DNA from: RFSX01 sp965230215
Lineage (GTDB): Bacteria; Bacteroidota; Bacteroidia; Chitinophagales; Saprospiraceae
DNA length: 64,000 nucleotides
Direction of reading: 5' to 3'
NCBI GenBank assembly: GCA_965230215.1
Contig: CBDDKN010000001.1
Span: 992,001-1,056,000 of the forward strand
Made by a program: the position numbers and the translations under genes. Position 1 is the stretch's first letter, and each line of letters starts with the position of its first letter. The notes below the pieces were generated by a model. It was not told where the DNA came from, searched no databases, and worked only from the letters and a program-made list of their open reading frames with translations. Positions 16,190-24,545 of this stretch are shown here, piece by piece.

Positions 16190-17530
16190 TCAGCTTATTA
16201 TTTCATCAATATTCAAACCTCCCAAAGCTCCCGAACTCATGATTAAAAGCACATCGGTGCCATCTTCAAAACTATCCTTGATCGCCGCTTCGACCATGGC
16301 TGCATCAGAACTTACCTCTATATCATCGTGAGCAAAGGCTGTTTTTACCTTTTCAGCATCCAAATCAGGCATTCTCTTGATTTGCATGGCATGCTTATCA
16401 TAGAATACAATTGCACTATCTGCATTGTTCATAGAATTCTCATACTGCACAATAAATTTACTGTCCAGACTGCTGTAAGTATGCAGTTCCAGAATGGCTT
16501 TAATCTTCTTATCCGGATACCTGGATCTGACCGCATTAACAGTAGCCAGGCATTTTGAAGGCGCGTGGGCAAAATCCCTGTAAACAATCGGGTTCTCCTC
16601 ACGAACGAGCTGTAATCGCTTGGCTGCTCCCCTAAAGTTCTCCATGGAATTGAAGAATTGTTCTTCATTAAGTCCCAATTCCCGGCATACCAGATAGGCT
16701 GCATGCATGTTGAGCATATTATGCTTGCCAAAGACTTGAACCGGATATACATTCTCGCCTATGACGACCTCAGAGTTTTTATTCAACTGAAGTGCGTTGT
16801 AGGATTGACGTGCCACATTGAAGCTTTCTTTTAAGACAAGCGTGTTGAGATCTTCGTCATTTTGATCATAAAAACATACACCGCTGCCTTCCAGGCTATG
16901 CAAAAACTGTCGGAAGGCCTCTACATAATCCCCGTATGTCTTGAAGATGTTCACATGATCCCAGGCGATACCAGTTATCACAGCAATATTACCTTTGTAG
17001 TGAAGCATCTTTGGTCTGGGGTCAAGGGCAGAACTTGCATATTCGTCAGCTTCACAAATCAGGATATCAGAATCTGAGATTCTTACCATCTTATCAAATC
17101 CAGCCAATTGGGCACCTACGAGATAATCGAAATCAATTTCGTTTGCCATCAAAGCATGCATGATCATCGCAGTAGTCGATGTTTTCCCATGACTACCCGC
17201 CACACAAACGCGTTTAGAGGCATTCGAGCTTTTAGAAATAAATTCAGGAAAAGAAAAAATCTTAAGACCCAGCTCCTGAGCTTTAATCAATTCAGGATTG
17301 TCAATACGTGCGTGCTTTCCGAGGATAACTGCATCAATATCAGTGGTGATTTTCTGTGGAAACCAGCCTATTTCGGGTGGAAGTAAGCCTTTTTCTTCCA
17401 ATCTGGAACGTGATGGCTCATAAATTTCATCATCAGAACCACTAATCTGATGACCCATTGCGTGGAGATCCAGAGCCACATTATGCATCACACTACCCCC
17501 AATCGCAATTAAATGGTACTTCTTTTGCAT
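16190..17530 (-). CDS. mpl: Mpl-type UDP-N-acetylmuramate:tripeptide ligase (Mur ligase)
   Basis: The 446-residue Mur ligase reattaches the recycled tripeptide L-Ala-gamma-D-Glu-meso-DAP to UDP-MurNAc in peptidoglycan recycling. The N-terminal domain has HLIAIGGSVMHNVALDLHAMGHQISGSDDEIYEPSRSRL, here split over a Rossmann-like nucleotide site. The central P-loop is GSHGKTSTTAM (about residue 112), followed by EADEYASSALDPRPKMLHY and GIAWDHVNIF. A C-terminal ligase domain contains YRDFAHAPSKC and ELHTYSSLD. These features are closer to Mpl than to MurC. The gene is 55 bp upstream of pdhB on the same strand and divergent from mnmD. Confidence 0.9.
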   Translation of the reverse strand: MQKKYHLIAIGGSVMHNVALDLHAMGHQISGSDDEIYEPSRSRLEEKGLLPPEIGWFPQKITTDIDAVILGKHARIDNPELIKAQELGLKIFSFPEFISKSSNASKRVCVAGSHGKTSTTAMIMHALMANEIDFDYLVGAQLAGFDKMVRISDSDILICEADEYASSALDPRPKMLHYKGNIAVITGIAWDHVNIFKTYGDYVEAFRQFLHSLEGSGVCFYDQNDEDLNTLVLKESFNVARQSYNALQLNKNSEVVIGENVYPVQVFGKHNMLNMHAAYLVCRELGLNEEQFFNSMENFRGAAKRLQLVREENPIVYRDFAHAPSKCLATVNAVRSRYPDKKIKAILELHTYSSLDSKFIVQYENSMNNADSAIVFYDKHAMQIKRMPDLDAEKVKTAFAHDDIEVSSDAAMVEAAIKDSFEDGTDVLLIMSSGALGGLNIDEIIS

Positions 17531-17571
17531 GCTAATTAATAAAAACTAAAGCTAATAATAAATGTTAATAA

Positions 17572-17579
17572 TATATTTG
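17572..17579 (+). promoter_or_regulatory. Predicted -7 box of the small lipoprotein-mnmD unit
   Basis: TATATTTG is an exact TAnnTTTG match 40 bp before the small lipoprotein ATG. A -33 TTG at proper spacing is not evident. Confidence 0.4.
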
Positions 17580-17619
17580 CAGCCGCAAGCGTTGAAATTG
17601 CTATAAAAAAGGGAATAAT

Positions 17620-17763
17620 ATGAGAAAAAATCTGATGAAATCCGTGGTTAAAGTCTGTGCTTTGCTTTTAATGCTTTCTACCTTCAGTTCATGCGCCAAA
17701 AAAGGTGTAGGTTGTCCTAACAACTTCAAGGTAATTCCATCTATAAGCATCAATATTTTTTAA
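17620..17763 (+). CDS. Small lipoprotein, 47 residues
   Basis: An ATG at 17620 opens a 47-residue frame ending at TAA 17763. It has a positively charged start (RKNLMKSVVK), a hydrophobic stretch (VCALLLMLSTF) and a lipobox-like FSSC with Cys at residue 25, then a short tail AKKGVGCPNNFKV. This is the pattern of a tiny lipoprotein exported by Sec and lipidated at the Cys. It sits directly before and in the same reading frame as mnmD, with a single stop and six codons between them, and lies behind a promoter-like box. Short lipoproteins of this shape are common in Bacteroidota and their role is unknown. Confidence 0.6.
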   Translation: MRKNLMKSVVKVCALLLMLSTFSSCAKKGVGCPNNFKVIPSISINIF

Positions 17764-17781
17764 TCATTCACGGGAAAATAT

Positions 17782-18456
17782 TTGGCCGACAGGCAAAATC
17801 CAATCGTATCGCAGGACGGGTCCCATACCCTCTATTCTGACATTCACAAAGCGCACTATCATTCCGTTTTTGGTGCACTTGAAGAGAGTATACACGTATT
17901 TATAATTGCTGGTCTTTACAATCTTATAAACAAAGGCTACAAGCATATTCGAATCTTTGAAATGGGTCTAGGCACCGGTTTGAATGCTTACCTCAGCTGG
18001 CTCGAGTGTCGTAAATACGATATTTCGATAGATTATACCGCTGTTGAATCTCATCCTGTAGACATATCATCTGTTGAGAAACTCAATTATGCTGAAATCC
18101 TGAATAAAGAGCAATTGGATTTTGAAAAGCTTCATACTTGCGATTGGAACAAGAAGCTTACTCTTGATGATAACTTCTCTATCCACAAAGTACATGGTAG
18201 CATCGAAGACATGCAATTCCAGGAAGGGAGTTTTGATCTAATCTATTGGGATGCATTCGCACCCAGTTGCCAATCTTTTTTGTGGGAAGAACCTATCCAC
18301 TCAAAAATCTATAATGCACTTGATCAGTATGGCGTCCTCGTAAGTTACTGTTCCCAGGGCAATTTCAGACGTATGCTTGAATCTGTGGGTTACAAAACTG
18401 AAAGGCTCAACGGACCAGGCAAAAAAAGACAGATGATCCGTGCTATTAAGTCCTAG
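17782..18456 (+). CDS. mnmD: MnmD-like tRNA (5-methylaminomethyl-2-thiouridine) methyltransferase
   Basis: This 224-residue SAM methyltransferase is the free-standing equivalent of the MnmC N-terminal (methyltransferase) part and would complete mnm5s2U34 in tRNA wobble positions. Motifs: DGSHTLYSD and YHSVFGALEESIHVFI at the N-terminus, the SAM motif FEMGLGTGLNAYLS (about residue 59), and the family hallmark YWDAFAPSCQSFLWEE around residue 152. There is no FAD oxidase domain, so this is MnmD and not full MnmC. A TTG at 17782 is the only usable start after the in-frame TAA of the upstream lipoprotein, which suggests translational coupling. Confidence 0.87.
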   Translation: MADRQNPIVSQDGSHTLYSDIHKAHYHSVFGALEESIHVFIIAGLYNLINKGYKHIRIFEMGLGTGLNAYLSWLECRKYDISIDYTAVESHPVDISSVEKLNYAEILNKEQLDFEKLHTCDWNKKLTLDDNFSIHKVHGSIEDMQFQEGSFDLIYWDAFAPSCQSFLWEEPIHSKIYNALDQYGVLVSYCSQGNFRRMLESVGYKTERLNGPGKKRQMIRAIKS

Positions 18457-18509
18457 CAGCACACAGCAAGTTCAAAATCTTCAAAAAAAATATGATTAGT
18501 TATGCGCTT

Positions 18510-18526
18510 GTGCTATTTTGTAGCAC
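18510..18526. repeat. Inverted repeat GTGCTA-N5-TAGCAC before the symporter gene
   Basis: GTGCTATTTTGTAGCAC is a perfect 6-bp dyad with a 5-nt spacer, 16 bp before the symporter ATG. It may be an operator or leader hairpin that hides the start, or a weak terminator of mnmD. Nothing decides between these. Confidence 0.3.
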
Positions 18527-18541
18527 AGGAACTTATAATAT

Positions 18542-19882
18542 ATGACTATGAAGAAATTGGCATTGCATTGGCAGATTTTAATAGGTATGTTCCTCGGCGT
18601 TGTAGCCGGAATAGTATTTTCCAATTTGGGAGCAAAGGATTTTGCGGTCAACTACATCAAGCCATTTGGAACAATATTCATCAAACTATTAAAGCTTATT
18701 GCCATACCGTTAATTATAGCCAGTTTGATTAAGGGCATATCAGACCTAAAGGACATCTCAAAGTTTTCCAAGATCGGTACGCGTACAATTGTCATCTATA
18801 TTTTGACAACGACCGTAGCCATTACAATTGGTCTCACACTTGTGAATATTATCCAACCAGGTAATGCCATTCTCCCCGAAACGGTAGAACAACTTTCTGA
18901 GGCCTACAATACCGATGCGAGCAAACGCATCGAGTCTGCAGAATCACAACGTGCTAAGGGACCGCTTCAATTCATAGTCGACATAGTACCAGATAATATC
19001 TTCGGTGCCGCAAGTGCCAACCAAAATATGTTGCAAGTCATATTCTTCACGATACTTTTTGGTATAAGCCTTCTTTTGGTAACTGAAGAGCAAGCCAGAC
19101 CAGTCAAGGCTTTCTTTGGCAGTTTCAATGAAGTCATCATGAAGATGATTGATTTGATCATGCTTATCGCGCCATATGCCGTATTCGCCTTATTGGCATC
19201 ACTGATTGTTGAAACGAGCAATCCTGACATTTTTGTAGCCCTGGCCCAATACGCAATTACAGTTATCATTGGATTGGCCATCATGGTAGCGTTCTATATC
19301 ACCTTGATATACTTCTATACCGGTAAAAAACCCATGTTCTTCCTTAAGGGCATCAGTCCCGCTCAATTATTGGCCTTCTCAACAAGCTCATCCGCAGCTA
19401 CACTGCCGGTTACGATGGAGCGTGTTGAAGAACATCTTGGTGTGGACGACGAAGTCGCCAGTTTTGTATGTCCAGTAGGTGCCACCATCAATATGGACGG
19501 TACCAGTTTATACCAGGCGGTGGCAGCGGTTTTCATCTGTCAAGCGTTAAATTATGAGTTGAGCTTTGCTGATCAGTTGACGATTGTTCTTACCGCTCTG
19601 ATGGCATCTATTGGTAGTGCAGCAGTACCAGGCGCAGGAATGGTGATGCTTGTCATCGTTCTGGACACCCTTGGCGTTCCGAAAGAAGTACTGATGGTTG
19701 GTCTGGCACTCATATTTGCCGTAGATAGACCTCTCGACATGTTGAGAACTACAATAAATGTCACCGGCGATGCTACCGTAGCTATGTTGGTCGGCAAATC
19801 TGTTGGTAAATTAGAAGCTCCCATGGAGAAAAAATGGGATGATCATTATTTTGACAACATAAACAAAGACAATCAGGACTAA
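18542..19882 (+). CDS. Dicarboxylate/amino acid:cation symporter (DAACS/SLC1 family)
   Basis: A 446-residue inner-membrane carrier of the GltP/DctA fold. The SLC1 landmarks are all present: the serine-rich re-entrant hairpin 1 (STSSSAATLP, about residue 281), the TM7 NMDGT cation motif, hairpin 2 with GSAAVPGAG, and TM8 reading DRPLDMLRTTINVTGD. In TM8 the Arg and Asp correspond to the residues that in Glt transporters read the side-chain carboxylate and the alpha-amino group, which favours glutamate/aspartate over neutral amino acids. Its length is usual. It has its own leader with an inverted repeat, and its stop overlaps the likely start of the next gene. Confidence 0.9.
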   Translation: MTMKKLALHWQILIGMFLGVVAGIVFSNLGAKDFAVNYIKPFGTIFIKLLKLIAIPLIIASLIKGISDLKDISKFSKIGTRTIVIYILTTTVAITIGLTLVNIIQPGNAILPETVEQLSEAYNTDASKRIESAESQRAKGPLQFIVDIVPDNIFGAASANQNMLQVIFFTILFGISLLLVTEEQARPVKAFFGSFNEVIMKMIDLIMLIAPYAVFALLASLIVETSNPDIFVALAQYAITVIIGLAIMVAFYITLIYFYTGKKPMFFLKGISPAQLLAFSTSSSAATLPVTMERVEEHLGVDDEVASFVCPVGATINMDGTSLYQAVAAVFICQALNYELSFADQLTIVLTALMASIGSAAVPGAGMVMLVIVLDTLGVPKEVLMVGLALIFAVDRPLDMLRTTINVTGDATVAMLVGKSVGKLEAPMEKKWDDHYFDNINKDNQD

Positions 19883-22413
19883 ATACACATCCAAATCAAT
19901 ATACCTGGTCGCACTGACCATATGGCTGTTGGCTGCATGCACAGATAACAACAAGCAGGTCATGCCTGCGCCAACAGATAAAACCATCATCAATGAAGAG
20001 ATGGAATCCGCCAAGAAAGGCCTGGATAAGGAGAAATGGCTTAAGGATATTCATAGTGCTGCACCGGGTGTTGACTGGGAAGAAATTGAAGCAGAAAACA
20101 GAATGTCCAAATTCAAAAAATATGGTCACGATGTTTCGAAAGACAATACCGTAAACATTGCAGATGGACTCATAGTTGCTGAATGGAATGAGAAGGGAAG
20201 CAATAATCTTAGTGGTAGTATTACGGCCACAGATCTGGACACTGTCAATAATATTTTCTACGCAATTTCGGCCGGAGGCAACCTTTGGGCTTACGACATG
20301 CGTCTTAATACATGGTCTTTGATCAATGACAAACTAAGATTCGATAACAGATTTTTAAAAATCGTATATCCTCAAGAAGGACAATCAAGAATCATCTGCA
20401 GTATCAACGGCAAACCTTATCATTCCGACACAGGAATCGAATGGCAAATAAGCTCAGGTCCTCAAATAGTATATGGAGGAAGAGTAAAGAATGCAAGAAA
20501 AATAAATGATGGTAAATATGTTTTCTACCTTATTGACGAAGGTGCATTACGCGATATAAAAATTTACTATTCAGACGATTACGGATCAAGCTTTAGTATC
20601 CTGAGTTCATTTAACACATCTGATCTCAACAATATGAGCATGGATGTATTCAAAAGTACTTCCGAGCTATATGTCATTGAGCAATTATCCGCTTCTCAAA
20701 GTCGATTGTACCATTGGAACATGACAGATCAGAATCTGGATATATTGGAGTCCAGTTCCCCAATATCATTTGGCGCTTCTGGACGAGGTAATCTTAGGGT
20801 GCGTTCTGGTGAGTTGGGTAACCCCGTCTTCTATTGTTATGACAACAGCGATAATTATTACCAGTCTGTAGATTTGGGTAAGAATTGGATGTTGTTAAGT
20901 CAATTGCCGGCCAGACCTTGGCAGGATGGCGTCTTTGTTTCATATGAGGATCCGCAATTAATGATATTATCTGAGGTAGAAGCGCACATATCAAGAGATG
21001 GAGGGCTTAGCTGGAGCAAGATCAATTCCTGGGGAGAATATTATGACGACCCGATATACAAGCTGCATGCTGACATGATGCATATTGATGAATATGTGCA
21101 TAATGGTCAAAGTTTTATCAGTATTGCCAATCACGGTGGACTTAACCTTTCTTATGATAAGGCGACTACAAACCGAAGCATCGCACAGTTTGGTCTTAAT
21201 GTAAGCCAATATTACAGCGTGCGCACCTACCCTGCTAATCCGGATTATATATTTGCCGGTTCTCAGGATCAAGGCATTCAGCGTGGCTTTGACTTTGATG
21301 AAGGGACACTGAACTTTACACAACTCTTTAGTGGTGATTACGGTCATATTTGTTTTTCAAATCTTGGAGAAAGCATGTGGACAGTCTATCCTGGCGGATG
21401 GGTCTTCTATTTTGACAACCCTATTACCCAGAATTATGCATCCCAGAACTACAATCTGGAATCCAATCAGGAGTCCGTTTGGTTGCCCCCAATGATAACC
21501 TCGCCGTATGGCTTTAACGCTGTCCTGCTTGCAGGTGGCAATATCAATGGAGGTAGTGGCTCTCATATCATAGAATTAAAAGTGTCTGACTTTGGCAGTA
21601 TATCTGTCGATCAGTGGCCTCATAATTTTGCTACCAGCGGTGGCACTGTAACCGGCATGACCTATAACAAGTTTTTCTCCAATGTCTTCTATGCTGTAAC
21701 ATCCAATGGGAGGTTCTACAGATCGGTAGACAGCGGCAGAAGTTTTCAGGAAGTCACCAATGCATTGAATGGTGCACATTACTTGTACGGACACGAAATA
21801 CTTAAGCTCAAATACAGATCCAGGACTTCTCTATGTGGCTGGATCAGGCTATTCTAACTCGCCTATATTCAGATCAACTGATAGTGGAATGAGCTTTCAT
21901 TCCATCAAGCATAATCTACCCAATACCACCATATTTGACATTGCACAGGACCCTGAAGGACAATATCTTTTTGCAGCTACAGAGGCTGGCCCATATGTTT
22001 ATGTCGATCACCTTGAAACATGGTTTGATATGGCTCAGGGCATAGCTCCTAATCAAACTTATTGGTCAGTTGAGTACCTCCATGGCTTGAATAAAGTTCG
22101 CTTTGGAACCTACGGCCGGGGTATTTGGGATTTCGACCTGGAGTTCCTCAGCTCGAATACCAATCTTGAAGAAGACATCGCTATCAACATCTATCCAAAC
22201 CCTGCCCATAATTTATTGAATATTGACTTTGACAACACAGCTGACAAAGTCAGAAGAATCTCAATCAGCAATGCTGAAGGAAAGATTATGAAAGTTCTTC
22301 AGCCAACCACCAATCTTGAAAAAATTGATATATCAACATTTTCAGAAGGCTTATACTATGTTATATTTGAGTCAGAAAATGATTTGATAACAAAGAAATT
22401 TATCAAGATATGA
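19872..22413 (+). pseudogene. Frameshifted Asp-box lipoprotein with T9SS sorting domain
   Basis: Two overlapping frames make one protein of about 846 residues. The first part (to 21857) has Asp-box repeats (YSDDYGSSF, QSVDLGKNW, ISRDGGLSW, RSVDSGRSF). The second (frame shifted by +1 near 21798-21801) continues with RSTDSGMSF and ends in a type A T9SS domain (NIYPNPAHN ... KKFIKI). Removing one A from the AAA at 21796-21798 restores GHEYLSSNTDPG. The N-terminus has a lipoprotein signal (SIYLVALTIWLLAAC), but no ATG, GTG or TTG precedes it in frame. The only plausible start is ATC at 19872, overlapping the symporter stop. The gene may be decayed or the sequence may contain errors. Confidence 0.75.
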
Positions 22414-22943
22414 GTGATTCAGACAATCTATTAGGAATAGGTTCCAGAGTTAAGCATGCGGCTTATGGTGACGGCGTTGTTATAGGATTAGATGTAGCAG
22501 CATACAAGGTTTGCTTCATGACCTATGGCATTAAAAATGTAGGAAAGGAATATGATGCATGGGAAATTATAGAACGCGTAGAGGCAGAAACAGACATCAG
22601 CTTTTCTGAGGCTGAGAAATCACTCGTAAGAATTCTTAAAACATATAATGGCCTTGAATCAACAGTTGATCTGGGCGACCGTTGGCAAGGTGGTGTAATG
22701 GAATTACGCCCTGCAGATGATGGCCTCAAGTCAAAAGAGATTCCAATCGAAACTTTCTTTCACAAGATAGTCATGGTAAGAGACAGACTGCGTGTTATGG
22801 AACAAAGAATTAACTCCAGTTCTATGACCGACGAGGAGAAGGTTAACCTCCAACAATACATTACCAGAATCTATGGCAGTTTGACAAGCTTTAATGTGCT
22901 TTTCAAATACAAGGACGATCACTTCAAAGGAGAAGGCAGGTAA
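22410..22943 (+). CDS. Conserved hypothetical protein with an N-terminal Tudor/SH3-like segment
   Basis: I do not recognise a named family for this 177-residue cytoplasmic protein. Residues 9-30 (GIGSRVKHAAYGDGVVIGL) resemble the small beta-barrel found at the C-terminus of UvrD/PcrA helicases and in other nucleic-acid-linked proteins, where a G-D/S-x-V-x-H-x-x-F/Y-G-x-G-x-V pattern occurs. The rest is helical and charged, with a heptad-like stretch near residues 120-160. It overlaps the stop of the broken T9SS gene by four bases (ATGA), so it would be translationally coupled to it. No signal peptide is present. Confidence 0.7.
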   Translation: MSDSDNLLGIGSRVKHAAYGDGVVIGLDVAAYKVCFMTYGIKNVGKEYDAWEIIERVEAETDISFSEAEKSLVRILKTYNGLESTVDLGDRWQGGVMELRPADDGLKSKEIPIETFFHKIVMVRDRLRVMEQRINSSSMTDEEKVNLQQYITRIYGSLTSFNVLFKYKDDHFKGEGR

Positions 22944-22953
22944 AAGGACAAGA

Positions 22954-23652
22954 TCAATTCTTGAATGGGTTCATTAACTTACCGAGCATACCGAATCCGG
23001 TAAATATGTTCTGTCCCTTCTGCATTGTTTCTTTTGAATAGGTCACATCAATTGGATATTCAACAACGTTGCTTTTGTTGATTTTAGCATTTTTGATGAT
23101 CTCTATGCAAAACTCGAATCCGTTATATGTAATGGTGAGGTTTTCAGCAAAACGTCTGGACATAATCTTCATACCGGACTGAGAATCAGAAATTACAAGC
23201 CCTGTTACGAAGAAGTTGATAATATTCCCTACGATATTGAATAAAATACGGCTGACAGGGATGGCATTCTTTTTCATGAATCTGGAGCCTATCACAAGGT
23301 CGACATCTTGTGACTCAATGCATTTTATTAATGGCAGTAGGTCTTTAGGCTTATGCTGAAAATCAGCATCAATCGTAGCAATATACTCAGCACCTTTCAG
23401 CACAGCATAATCGATACCTGTTTTCGTCGCTGCACCAGCCCCCATATTGATAATATGATCTAGAACAACAACGCTTTCTCCACAAGCGAGAGATAATTCC
23501 TTGGTGCGATCAGAGGAATTGTCGTTTACCACAACCACATTTTTGAATCCAAGCTCAAGCGTAGCATTGATGACACCTGCTATAAACCTTTCCTCATCCT
23601 TGGCAGGAATGATTATAAATATTTTTGAAAAGTCTGTCTTGATGTCCATCAT
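22954..23652 (-). CDS. DPM1-like family 2 glycosyltransferase
   Basis: This 232-residue inverting GT-A enzyme resembles polyprenyl-phosphate mannose/glucose synthases. Motifs: IIIPAKDEERFIAGVI at the N-terminus, VVVNDNSSDRT, the metal-binding IATIDADFQHKP (DxD-like), and GSRFMKKNAIP. There are no C-terminal TM helices, so it is the short, peripheral form that makes a polyprenyl-phosphate sugar donor on the inner leaflet. The upstream genes on the same strand encode large membrane proteins that look like GT39/GT-C enzymes, which use exactly such donors. This makes a donor-plus-transferase operon likely. Two adjacent ATGs (23652, 23649). Confidence 0.85.
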   Translation of the reverse strand: MMDIKTDFSKIFIIIPAKDEERFIAGVINATLELGFKNVVVVNDNSSDRTKELSLACGESVVVLDHIINMGAGAATKTGIDYAVLKGAEYIATIDADFQHKPKDLLPLIKCIESQDVDLVIGSRFMKKNAIPVSRILFNIVGNIINFFVTGLVISDSQSGMKIMSRRFAENLTITYNGFEFCIEIIKNAKINKSNVVEYPIDVTYSKETMQKGQNIFTGFGMLGKLMNPFKN

Positions 23653-23694
23653 AGCAAAAATAAGACAATCGCTGTTACAATTCCATTAAGCCAA

Positions 23695-24529
23695 TTATTC
23701 TGAAACTTGCCTCCTATTAAGCGATGTATGTTTAAAGATATTAAACAGAATTGATATTATCACAATAGCTTCAAACGGTCTGACAATGTGAAAAGTTTTG
23801 GATTTGGGCAGCTCATGCCAGAATCCGGCTTCATATTCCTTTATAAATTCGAATATAACTGGACCATCAACAGGATAAATAGCAATAACTCCAGCCATTG
23901 AGCCTATCACTAAAACGGTCATTCCTAATATCATGGTCCAACTTGCCGAACTCTTTATCCATCTTCCCTTTATTTCGGAAACCTTGTAATACCTCAACAA
24001 AATTAGCCCTAAGGCTGCCCCCAACATATTGATGATTACATCATTAAAATCGTAGTAATCATTCTTTAAAGGAGACAAGACAAGATATTGATATAATTCA
24101 TCCAAGTGCCCCGGCGATGGTAACCCAAAACAAAGTTTCTCTGTAATTCCTTAATATTGGAAACATCAAAATGGATAATAAAGCATATTGAAGCACATGT
24201 ATCAATTCAATATTAATGACCATTATGGTGAACACACTTACTGCGATACAAAGGAGGTTGAATACAAACAGCATCAATAATTTAGGACGAACATCATCGT
24301 CCAGCATCTTGGCTCTTTTCCTTATAAAAGTAAGCAGAGCAAGTACAGACAAAGCTGCTATTGAAATAATGAGGAGGTTGTAATGTGATCTGCCCAGTGG
24401 CTTGTCAAGGGTCCTCTCCACGAACTTGCCTACTTGTTCATGAGGAAGCACTACCAATAGAAAGTAAATACAATTGATTATCAGTGCAAGAGCCCGATTG
24501 CGTTCAAGAAATGAAATGAGATTGTTCAT
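23695..24529 (-). pseudogene. VanZ-like membrane protein split by a +1 frameshift
   Basis: Two frames (24529-24098 and 24105-23695) overlap by 8 nt and together give one VanZ-family protein of about 277 residues with 5-6 TM helices. The first part ends in FWVTIAGALG then TGA; the second starts LDELYQYLVL and includes DYYDFNDVIINMLGAALGLIL, the VanZ DE..Q ... D..N..G signature. Removing one base from the four-C run at 24109-24112 joins them as AGHLDELYQY. VanZ proteins are linked to glycopeptide tolerance or envelope roles, without known mechanism. Real translational coupling of two halves through TTGGATGA is possible but less likely. Confidence 0.7.
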
Positions 24530-24545
24530 CCAGGTAGCATTGGTG

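Noticed and set aside
23655..23662. TATTTTTG as a promoter for the DPM1-like GT2
   Set aside because: It lies only 3 bp before the ATG, so transcription would start inside the gene; the upstream operon probably reads through.
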